Source: Euglena gracilis (Eukaryota > Euglenida > Euglenophyceae > Euglenales). From it: DNA of 64,000 bases. Below are positions 51,822-60,038 of the stretch, piece after piece. Position numbers and translations under genes: made by a program. Numbering within the stretch: position 1 is the first letter of the stretch; each line of letters starts with the position of its first letter. The notes under the pieces were generated by a model. It was given only the letters and a program-made list of their open reading frames with translations, was not told the DNA's origin and made no database searches. The stretch covers positions 31,886,399 to 31,950,398 of the forward strand of contig CP154957.1 in NCBI GenBank assembly GCA_039621445.1, written 5' to 3'.

Positions 51822-52903
51822 TGTTTCACACCCGTGCTGCCATGTCCCCCGGCAGCACTGGGGTGAAGCGGAAACCCCCGCCCCGGGCCAGTTTCCGGCG
51901 TAGGATCGTTTTTTGGCTCCTCGAGCCGACTTGTGTCGGAAATTTTTTCCCATTCTGGCCCCCCCTGTGGCCGAAACTGGGCCATCATTTCCAAGGAGGA
52001 ACTTCCCAGTGGACCCTCCCCGACCCCTGAGGGGGGTGTCACTGGGATCTCCAAGGGGGGTGCCTTTGGGGTTTCAACCCCTCCCTGCTCAGCTGAACCA
52101 GTGAGAGCCAACACCCCCCCCTGGGTGTCATTTCTCACAGTTTCTGGGCCAAAAAGGGGGTTTTGGGGTGGAAATTGGCCTGTGGTTGCCTGAGTTGAGG
52201 AGGCCCACCCCCCTGCCCCTTTTCCCACAGATGAGGTGGGGGGAAGACAAACCTCTCCTTCTTCAAATGATTGATTTTGTTGATCTTCCATTGCAATTCA
52301 AATTCCAAACTCAATTCTTGATTGTAATTGGATGTATTTGCCCACAACAAGTACAATGGTGTAAAAGGTAAAGAGGAAAACCCTGTGAAAGAAAATATGA
52401 TTTTGATGCCCCTGATGGGCAGTTAAATTTAGGATTGAGTGCGCTGATTCCTAAGCGCTCTCAAATCCCAAATCCTTGCCCATTGCATCAAAATCAACCA
52501 ACCCAAGTCAAAATCAAGGTTTCCCCCCTTGATTTTGATAAATTATGCTGAATTCCATCATTATTGAGCTTTGCAAACCCCTGCAAAAACTCCAGGAACT
52601 CAGGCGCCAATCTCTTAAAATTCTGTTCCAAGCGCTTGCAAGCGCTCTCATCAAATCCAACATTTTCCCTTAAAACCAAGAGAAAAATGCATAAAAGGCT
52701 TAAAAATATGCTAAATAGACCCAAAATCACCCTTTGGGAATACCTAGCATCACTCAATCTCTCTCCTTGCACAACCAAACCATGGGCGCCCTAGGAGAGG
52801 GAATTTTAATGGAAATCTTTAGCAAGCCTTAAAATTAGAGCTAAACCGCCCTTAAAAAGGCCTTCTAAAAAGGAAAAACTCCGCCGCCCGGCGGTCGACC
52901 TCA
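51822..52903 (-). repeat. G1 5' LTR
   Basis: Same length and ends as 39213-40294. Visible differences are single substitutions, for example ATTGCAATTCAAA versus ATTGCAATTGAAA and GATAAATT versus GATCAATT. Confidence 0.95.
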
Positions 52904-53900
52904 AAAAGGCAATTGGTTGCATTTTGGGCCAAATAAGATGCAACGTAATGGCCCTGCGCTTTTTAAGGGCTTTTACGGATGCCCTGGCAATTTTTTTGGT
53001 GGCAAAGTCCACAGCCCCCTGGGACTCAAAACACCCCATTTCCCAGGAAATCAAGGCCCAATTAAGGGAAATAAAAATTCTGCTGGACACCGGGGGGGCA
53101 GACCCTTCCCCCAAAATGCAACCAGAATGTTGCACTCAGACAGCAGCACCCATGCCTGGGGGGGGCTAGACATCCACACAGGATAAATTGTGCAGGAATT
53201 TTGGAGAAAGGACTCCATTTTTCACATCAACGTAAAGGAGCTCAGTGCAGCAATCAGCACTGTGAAAAGTTTGAGCAAACCTGGAGAAACCGTTTCCTTG
53301 TCAGTAGACAACCAGGTAATTTACTTTTACCTAACAAAAGGTGGGGGCAGAAAGGACCCCTTCAACAAAATGCTGAGACCATTTTTCAAATGGTGCATGG
53401 AGCACCAAGTAAACCTCCAAGTCAACTGGGTGCCCTCAAAAGAATGCCTGGCAGACCCCATCAGCAGATGGGAAATGGACAGGGGGGATTATTCTTTAGA
53501 CCCCCAACTTTTTCAATGGCTCAGACAGCAACTCAAAGATTTCATAAATCTGGAAACAGATTTATTTGCCTCCCCAGCAACAAACAACTGCCCAATTTTG
53601 TGGCCAGGTGGCCACATTGGGAAGCCACAGCAGTAAATGCATTACAATGTCCACTGGACAACATGGGGGATCTTTATGCAAACCCCCCCTGGTCAATAAC
53701 TCAACAATTTCTACCCAGGTTGAAAATGTTTCCCCAGACCAAAGTTTTGATGGTCACCCCGTACTGGGATTCAGCCACGTGGTGGTCCCAATTAATAAAA
53801 ATGAAAGTTCCAGGGACCCCCTGCCTGAAAATCACCCCCTACAAGGGCATGTTCACCAACTGCAGGGGGGAGCAAATGCCACCCCCCAGGTGGCCCCTAT
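52904..53900 (+). pseudogene. D1 RNase H region, frameshifted
   Basis: Resumes D1 after the chromovirus. 52960-53170 reads REIKILLDTGGADPSPKMQ across frames. 53190-53580 reads HINVKELSAAISTVKSLS, VSLSVDNQVIYFYL, WCMEHQVNLQVNWVPSKE and CLADPISRW, the DIRS-type RNase H. The continuation (LYANPPWSITQQFLPRL, KVLMVTPYWDSATWW) is in another frame, so one shift lies near 53585. This domain removes RNA from the hybrid during element replication. Confidence 0.7.
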
Positions 53901-55401
53901 TTTGCATGATTTGCTCAGGAAAATTTTGGAAGGGAAGCAAGTACCAATTGCAACCATTAACGATTTCCTGGTGAGAAATCCAAGCTTAAGGCGTTATCAA
54001 AGTGCCTTTTCACTGCTGTGGGTTATTTTGGAGAATATGGGGGTGCCCCCCCCTGAAGCCACCACAGACCAGGGGGCTGACGCTTTAATTCAATTATTTC
54101 AATTTTCCAAGGCCCAAGCCCGTAATGCATATAGTGCAATGCTTTTGATTCCTTGGTTTGGTGGGCTGCGATTCCACACCCTGTTAACCCCCTACAAGAG
54201 GCTTTGGAACCAAAACCTGGAGAAGTATGGTGCATTTTGGGACCCCCTCCCAATCCTCCTGGGGCTGGCAAAGGCGCCTATGCCCACTGATATTTGTACA
54301 TTGCGTACACAACTGATTTTTTGCTCACGAATCCTCTGTTTATACCGATCCTCAGACTTATCACAAGTCAAACGAACCACAAGTGTGTTGGGTAGGGCAC
54401 CCTACATCAAGATTAAGCGTAAAGGACAGAAATTCCATAAGTGGGAAAGGGTTGTGTCCATACCCCAGTGTCCCCAAATAATCCCATTTCATTTAATGAT
54501 GTGCTATGTTGCTGCAACACGTTCATTCGTCAGACCTGGGGGTCCCCTCCTAATTTCATTAAAACCTCCCTTCAGGGCCATAAGTGCAGACACCATTGCT
54601 TCTATCACAAAAGACTTTTTGGCCAAACATGGGGTACCCCCCCAGGTGTGGGGGGCCCACTCCACCAGAGGAGCAGGGGTTGGTTTACTCAAAAAAATGG
54701 GCCTTTCTGCCCAAGAAGTTTGCGAAATTGGCCAGTGGAGGGGGGTGGAGGCTTTTATAGCCCATTATCAAAGACTTGGTGTCCAAGGTGCCTTAAAACA
54801 TGCCCTGGCCCCCTTCATTTCAGTGCACAATCTGGCCTCACAAGGGCAAAGTGCGGAGCCCGAGGTGTCTCGTACTCCCTCCGGGAAAACCGACAAGGGA
54901 GGAAGGGACACCGAGGGCGAAGCACAAAGACCTTGTGAGCCCGACCCCCCCACCCGTAAAAGAAAATTTGTGTTCAAAAGCCCTCGGTCAGAAAATGGGG
55001 GCCAGGGGGGGGGGAGGGGGGGGGACACCCCCCAGGGACAAGAAGCCACGTCACCCAGTCGGAGCAGCATCGTCAGCCAACTCCGGCGAGGCGGCACTAA
55101 GCAGAGACTCCTAGCCCAACGCGCCACAATCCACACAACACCCCCGGCGAGCAAGGCATGGCCTCACAAGGTCTTTGTGCTTCGCCCTCGGTGTCCCTTC
55201 CTCCCTTGTCGGTTTTCCTCGAGGGAGTACGAGGGCCATGCTTTTCTGGCCGGCGGTGTTGCAGATTTTTTTTGGGTTAGGAGGTCCCGCGTAGTGCCGC
55301 CTCGCCGGGTATGGCTGACGATGCTGCTCCGACTTTTCTACGTGACTTCTTGCCCCTGGGTGGGGGGCGTTTGGACCCCAGGGCGGGCCCCCATTTTCTG
55401 A
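53566..55401 (+). CDS. D1 tyrosine recombinase
   Basis: An uninterrupted frame holds a tyrosine recombinase, probably beginning near 53800; the first part overlaps RNase H. Conserved catalytic residues are present: Arg in LYRSSDL (codon near 54346), the HSTR box (His 54658-54660) with its second Arg, Trp in GQWRGVEAF, and the nucleophile Tyr in AHYQRL (54766-54768). The N-terminal domain includes NDFLVRNPSLRRYQSAFSLL and AYSAMLLIPWFGGLRFHTLL, typical of DIRS recombinases. It would insert circular cDNA without making target duplications. Past about 54840 the frame runs into the inverted repeat and is probably not coding. Confidence 0.85.
   Translation: MPPQQQTTAQFCGQVATLGSHSSKCITMSTGQHGGSLCKPPLVNNSTISTQVENVSPDQSFDGHPVLGFSHVVVPINKNESSRDPLPENHPLQGHVHQLQGGANATPQVAPILHDLLRKILEGKQVPIATINDFLVRNPSLRRYQSAFSLLWVILENMGVPPPEATTDQGADALIQLFQFSKAQARNAYSAMLLIPWFGGLRFHTLLTPYKRLWNQNLEKYGAFWDPLPILLGLAKAPMPTDICTLRTQLIFCSRILCLYRSSDLSQVKRTTSVLGRAPYIKIKRKGQKFHKWERVVSIPQCPQIIPFHLMMCYVAATRSFVRPGGPLLISLKPPFRAISADTIASITKDFLAKHGVPPQVWGAHSTRGAGVGLLKKMGLSAQEVCEIGQWRGVEAFIAHYQRLGVQGALKHALAPFISVHNLASQGQSAEPEVSRTPSGKTDKGGRDTEGEAQRPCEPDPPTRKRKFVFKSPRSENGGQGGGRGGDTPQGQEATSPSRSSIVSQLRRGGTKQRLLAQRATIHTTPPASKAWPHKVFVLRPRCPFLPCRFSSREYEGHAFLAGGVADFFWVRRSRVVPPRRVWLTMLLRLFYVTSCPWVGGVWTPGRAPIF
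54866..55240. repeat. Right inverted repeat of D1, shared with the end of D2
   Basis: Contains the inverse of 37080-37156 at 55093-55169 and units of CACCGAGGGCGAAGCAC in both directions. From about 55140 rightward the sequence is also the 3' end of the minus-strand D2, so the two elements meet in one repeat. Confidence 0.7.
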
Positions 55402-55569
55402 CCGCGGGCACTTCAAAGACAAAATTTCTTTTACGGGTGGGGGGGTCGGGCTCACAAGGTTTTTGTGCTTCGCCCTCGGTACCCCTTCTTCCCTTTCCCG
55501 TTTGCCTCGAGGGAGTACGAGACACTTTGGGCTCCGCACTTTGCCCTTTTGAGGCCTGATAGTGCACTG

Positions 55570-56600
55570 AAAATCGGGGGCCGGGGCACTTTCTACGGCA
55601 CCTTGGGCACCAAGTCTTTGATAGTGGGCTATGAAAGCCTCCGCCCCCCTCCACTGGCCAATCTCACAAACTTCTTGGGCAGAAAGGCCCAATTTTTTAA
55701 TTAAACCAACTCCTGCCCCTCTGGTGGAGCGGCCCCCCCACACCTGGGGGGTCACCCCATGCTTGGCCAAAAATTCTTTTGTGATACAGGCAACGGTGCC
55801 TGCAACTATGGCCTGAATGGGAGCTTCAATGAAATCAGAAGGGTGCCCCCAGATCTGCCGAATGAACGTTTGGCAGCCACGTGAGACATCATTAAATGAA
55901 TGGAGCTTATTTGTGGACATTGGGGAATGGACACCACCCTCTCCCACTCGTGAAACTTCTGGCCTTCACGCTTAATTTTTATGTTGGGTGCGCTACCCAA
56001 CACACTTCTGGTTTGTTTGGCTTGTTCAAGTCAGAGGACCTGTATAAATGGAGGATTCGTGAGCAAAAAAAAGGTGTGTATGCCAGCCCCAGGAGGATTA
56101 GGAGGGGATGCCAAAATGCCCCGTGCTTCTCCAGATTTTGCTTCCAAAGCCTCTTGTAAGGGGTCAACATGGTGTGGAACCTTAGCTGACCAAACCCAGG
56201 AATTAAAAGCATAGCACTGTATGTATTACGGGCAGGTGCCTTGGAAAATTGGAATAATTGTATTAAAGCGTCAGCCACTTAGTCTGTGGTGGCTTCGGGG
56301 GGAGCACCCCCTTTTGCTCCAAAATTACCCACCGAAGTGCAAAAGACCTCTGAAAATGTTTTAAATAGGGGTTTCTCCCCAGGAAATCGTCAATACTTTT
56401 AACCTGAATTTCACTCCCCTCCAATACTTGCCTGAGCGAATTATGCAGGGCAGGGGCACCTGGGGGGTGGCATTTGTTCCCCCCTGCAGTTGGTGAACAT
56501 ACCCATGTAGGGGGTGATTTTCAGGCAGGTGGTCCCTGGAATTTTCATTTCTATTGATTGGGGTCACCAGGTGGCTTAATCCCAGTAGGAGGTGACCATC
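55570..56600 (-). pseudogene. D2 tyrosine recombinase, broken
   Basis: RNTYSAMLLIPGFGQLRFHT and ILHLYRSSDLNK are followed after a frame change and loss by KHGVTPQVWGGRSTRGAGVG and GQWRGAEAFIAHYQRL. His of the HxxR box reads Arg (GGRSTR). Frameshifts and a short deletion after LLGLA make it inactive. Confidence 0.75.
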
Positions 56601-56639
56601 AAAACTTTGGTCTGCGAACATTTTCAACCTGGGCAGAAA

Positions 56640-57113
56640 ATTTTGAAGTATTTGCCAGGGAGGGTTAGCATAAAGATCCTCCATGTTGTCCAGTGGACAT
56701 TTTAATGCATTTACTGCTGTGGCCTCCCAGAGAGGCCATCTGGCCGCGAAATTGGGCAGTTTTTTTGATGCCTGGGGAAGCAAATAAATCAGTTTCCAGA
56801 TGTATGAGATTTTGGAAATGTCGCCTTAACCATTGAAAAAGTTGGCATTCTAAAAAGGAATCCCCCCTGTCCATTTCCCTGCTTATGGGGTCTGCCAGGC
56901 ACTCTTTTGAAGGCACCCAGTTGACTTGGACGTTTACTTGGTGCTCCATGCACCATTTGAAAAATTGTCTCAGGATTTTGTTGCAGGGGTCTTTTCTGCA
57001 CCCCCCCCTTTGGTCAGGTAACAGCAAATTACCTGGTTGTCTACGGACAAAGAAACTGTTTCCCCAGGTTTGATCAAACTGTTCAAAATGCTGGTTGCTG
57101 CACTGTGAACTTC
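56640..57113 (-). pseudogene. D2 RNase H fragment
   Basis: FFKWCMEHQVNVQVNWVPSK, then ECLADPIS and DRGDSFLECQLFQWLRR match D1 RNase H. The frame changes before LYANPPWQILQNFLPRLKMF. It begins abruptly at 57113 next to the inverted segment. Confidence 0.7.
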
Positions 57114-57262
57114 CAGGAAGGAAAGTTACAAGCGACCCCGAAGAAAGTCAAAACCACAAAAAAAAGGAGCTGGGAAAAATTGTGAAAAAGATTACTTGTT
57201 AAAAAAAGGCAGTTGGCTGCCATTTTGGGTCAAGTAAGATGCAACCTAATGGCCCTGTCCTT
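57114..57262 (+). repeat. Inverted D1-like segment carrying the empty G1 target site
   Basis: In plus orientation it matches D1 39130-39212 joined directly to 52904-52960 (GGAGCTGGGAAAAATTGTGA, then GGCAGTTGGCTGCCATTTTG). It therefore shows the sequence before the chromovirus inserted. Confidence 0.8.
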
Positions 57263-57775
57263 GAGGGGGGGCTGCCCCCTTGTCCTCAACAAACCCCTTC
57301 TGGGGCATCCTCCTGGGCCTGCCAGCGGTGTGGCATATTGAAACCTTCTGCTGGGGGACAGCCTTTTAGCTTCTGGGGTTTTCCCCCTTCTGATATTCGA
57401 TGGCCCCAGTGGCCTTGAAATTGTTGGTCTTGAGCACAGTAGCCTTGATAATGATTCTGGCCCCACTGGCCCTCTTGATGTTGGCTCCACTGGCATTCTT
57501 GAAACTTTGACTCTTTGATCTGGGACGCCATGCCCATTGAAAATCTTGGGGGGCTTCTGGGGGCCAATCCTGTACCCTGATAGGGTTTATGATGAAGAAA
57601 TGGTTGGGGGGGTGTTGTGAACCTTTCCTGCCCCTGCCACTGGGCATCTGTTTGTGGAATCGGCCTCCCTGGCCTCGGTATTGTTGGTCACCATGGCCTT
57701 TGTTCAATCGGCCGCCATGGCCATTGCTGTTGTGCTTCCATGGCCCAGCTTGAACAAGGTATTGGTGTATTCCCC
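57263..57775 (-). pseudogene. D2 Gag-like block
   Basis: Minus-strand homologue of D1 37570-38090, with GQGGRFHKQMPSGRGRK, PPNHFFIINPIRV and the common end KGENPRS. Fewer minisatellite units than D1. Confidence 0.55.
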
Positions 57776-58054
57776 TCTTTTTTTTTCCCTCTCGCCGGTT
57801 CGGTGACCGTGCGCGGAATGGGCTCCCCGGCAGGCCGAGTGGGGGAAAACAGTCACCCGGCGCTCCGGTAAAATCGGCACACGTGCCCCAAAAATTCCCT
57901 TTTTTTGTGTCTTTCGGTCCCTGAATTCAGCCAGAACCTGGGTTCCGGCAGCCAAATAATTCAAAAATTGGGGGGGGGGGAACGGTATTTTTGGCCAACT
58001 CCTTGGGGGTGCCTCTGAAGTAGTAGGGGGGGGGAGAAAAAGCCTGGATTGAAT

Positions 58055-58277
58055 TTAAAAAAGGGGTAGCGGGGGGGACGGATGAACACCTTCACCTTGA
58101 TTCCCAGCGCCGCTTGCTCTTCCTTTTTTTGAATTTGAACTCTTTCCTTTTGATTGACCTTCCGGATTGACTTTTTGAACTTCTTGGATAATTGTTTCCT
58201 TGAACTCAGATTGAATTTTTGAAAGTCCTTCCTTCAGCATGCACAATTCTTTGAATGAAACATTCGGAAAAGAGAAC
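58055..58277 (-). CDS. Candidate exon, charged helical protein
   Basis: After a good minus-strand acceptor (TACTTTTCCCCCCCAG) the frame reads FPNVSFKELCMLKEGLSKIQ, SEFKETIIQEVQKVNPEGQS and KGKSSNSKKGRASGAGNQG to a stop at 58055. The first half looks coiled-coil and the second is basic and disordered. It may be a host exon or a Gag N-terminus of an unmarked element. Not found in D1. Confidence 0.4.
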
Positions 58278-58499
58278 CTGGGGGGGAAAAGTACACAGGT
58301 AAAAAAAGTAGCGGAATGGGGCAGAATGTTCGCTAATTCCAGTGCGCAGGCTCCAAGCCGCCTCCCGCCGCCCACACTCCCCTTCCTACCGAGGCACCTG
58401 GCCTCGCCTGCCTTCGGCTAACCTCGGAGGCGGGAGCAGTAGGCGATGCGCACCTCATCGGCGAAGTGAACGAATGGTACAAACAAACGTCGGGGCGGT

Positions 58500-60030
58500 T
58501 CGGGTATACAGAGGGCAGGGGTGTGGCCTTGGCCTCGGCCTTGGCCTTTGGCGTTTGGTGCCCGGGGGCGCCCCTCGTGTGTGGCCTCGCGCGCCACAGG
58601 AGCCTGGTCGGGGGCTGGCGTTGGTCCCCGGGCGGTCTGCTGGCAGGCCGGCCGCAGGCTCCTGTGGGCGCCTTGGGTGGGGGTGGAACTCCTCCGGGCT
58701 CTGGGCAGGGGCCGCTGTCCTGCTGGGTGGCTTGGCAGCCGCGCCGCGCCGACCTGCAGGCTGGGGGCAGAGCCCGGAGCGTTGTGCCTTTCGGGGGGGC
58801 TGCGCTCCCCGGCTGGTTGGGGGGGGGGGTCTTCGTCTTGCCTCCTTTGCCCCGCCTGGCCTGGCTGGCTGGGGGGGGGGGCGTGCCTTTCTCTCTCTTG
58901 CGCCTGCTCGGTTCTCTTGTGGCGCTCTGGGGGGGGTGCTCCTTGCGCCCTCTTCGGTTCTCGTTTGGCGCTCTGGGGCTCCGGTGGGTGTGGGCGCCCC
59001 TGGGGGGGGGCGTTTTTTTTTTGGGGGGGTCGCCCCTGGGGGGGGCGCTTTTTTTTTTGGGCGCCCCTGGGGGGGGCGCTTTTTTTTTTGGGCGCCCCTG
59101 GGGGGGGGGCTTTTTTTTTTGGGCGGCCCTGGGGGGGGGCGCTTTTTTTTTTTGCCCGGGGGGTCCCCCTGGGGTCTTCTTGGTGTGGGGGGGTCTTTGG
59201 TCGTGCTCTCTGGGCCCCCTGGGGGTGGGCGGCCTTGGTTGGTGGCCTCTGGGCCCCCGGGGGGGGGCGGTCTTGGGTTTGTGGCCTCTGGGCCCCCGGG
59301 GGGGGGGGCGGTCTTGGGTTTGTGGCCTCTGGGCCCCCGGGGGGGGGGGGCCCTGGTTCGGTTGCCTCTGGGGCCCCCTGGGGGGGCCTGGGCCCTCTGG
59401 CCCCCTGGGGGGGGGGGCCTGGCTCGGTGGCCCTCTGGGGCCTCCTGGGGGGTCTTGGCTCGGTGGTCCTCTGGGGCCTCTCGGTGGCCCTCTGGGGCCT
59501 CTCGATGGCCCTCTGGGGGGCCCTTGCTCTGTGGCCCTCTGGGGCCTCTCGCCTTGCTGGTGCCCCCTGGGGGGGCTTTGGCTGTTCGGTGCCCCCTGGG
59601 GGGGGGGGCTGGCTTCGCTTCCCCCTGGGGGGGGCCTGGCTGGCTTCGGTTCCCCCTGGGGGGGGGTGGCTTGGCTCGGTGCCCCCTGGGGGGGGGGGGG
59701 GCTTCGGTTCCCCCTGGGGGGCCTGGCTGGCTTCGGTTCCCCCTGGGGGGGGGGGGGGGGGCTTCGGTTCCCCCTGGGGGGCCTGGCTGGCTTCGGTTCC
59801 CCCTGGGGGGGGGGTGCCTGGCTGCCTTGGCTGTCTGCCTCCCCTCGCTGGCTGGGGGGTGGCTGGCTGGTGGCCCCCTTGGGCCGCTGGCTTGTCTGTG
59901 TGGCCTCCGCCCCCCCGCTCTCTCCAGGCCGTTGTCTTCCCTTGGCCGGCTGGGGGGGTCTGCTCTGCCCCTGGCTGCCGCACGCCTCTGGCTTCCGGCC
60001 TTGGGCGTCAGCCTCCTCCTGCCTCCACAG
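58500..60030. repeat. GC-rich minisatellite, open in all frames
   Basis: Degenerate units of about 30 bases such as GGCTTCGGTTCCCCCTGGGG and CTCTGGGGCCTCTCGGTGG repeat throughout. On the minus strand they would give PPGGTEASQAPQGEPKP-type peptides. At least five long frames on both strands are open simply because stops are rare at this composition. It lies just downstream of the G2 integrase gene, where a 3' region or LTR would be, but no LTR pair can be tested because the other end is outside the window. Confidence 0.7.
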
Positions 60031-60038
60031 TATCAGTG

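Larger units (their letters stand above)
39213..52903 (-). mobile_element. Chromovirus (Ty3/gypsy) G1 with methyltransferase-Pol fusion
   Basis: Two 1082-bp direct repeats bound 13,691 bp. Order on the minus strand: LTR, PBS, ORF1, ORF2 (coiled coil), Gag, UAG, Pol (methyltransferase, protease, RT, RNase H), integrase with chromodomain, ORF3, ORF4 with CCHC knuckle, LTR. LTRs differ at about 6 of 1082 positions, so the insertion is young. It sits inside D1. Flanks show no target duplication: ATTACATG at the left and AAAAGGCA at the right. All reading-frame changes fall at plausible recoding sites or short overlaps, and no frame is broken inside a recognised domain. Confidence 0.9.
36880..55240 (+). 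mobile_element. DIRS-like tyrosine-recombinase retrotransposon (D1), interrupted
   Basis: Order on the plus strand: inverted repeat, low-complexity Gag-like frame, RT, RNase H, tyrosine recombinase, inverted repeat. This is the DIRS/PAT-type plan, without LTR integrase. Removing the chromovirus at 39213-52903 leaves about 4.7 kb, a usual DIRS size. The RT has two in-frame TGA codons and a frameshift, and RNase H is also shifted, so the copy is inactive, although the recombinase frame is intact. Outer boundaries are estimates from the repeats. Confidence 0.75.
55110..57775 (-). mobile_element. Second DIRS-like copy (D2), decayed, tail to tail with D1
   Basis: Minus-strand homologues of D1 pieces occur in order: Gag-like block (57775-57263, ending KGENPRS and then the block before RT), RNase H (57113-about 56640) and recombinase (about 56600-55570), then the shared end repeat. 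Nearly all of RT is missing. A 149-base D1-like segment at 57114-57262 is in the opposite orientation. Beyond 57775 no D1 similarity is visible, so the 5' end is truncated. Confidence 0.75.

Noticed and set aside
39213-52903. Interpretation of the 39.2/51.8 kb direct repeats as a segmental duplication
   Set aside because: TG...CA ends, a tRNA-complementary site directly inside one copy and a full Gag-Pol set between them identify LTRs.
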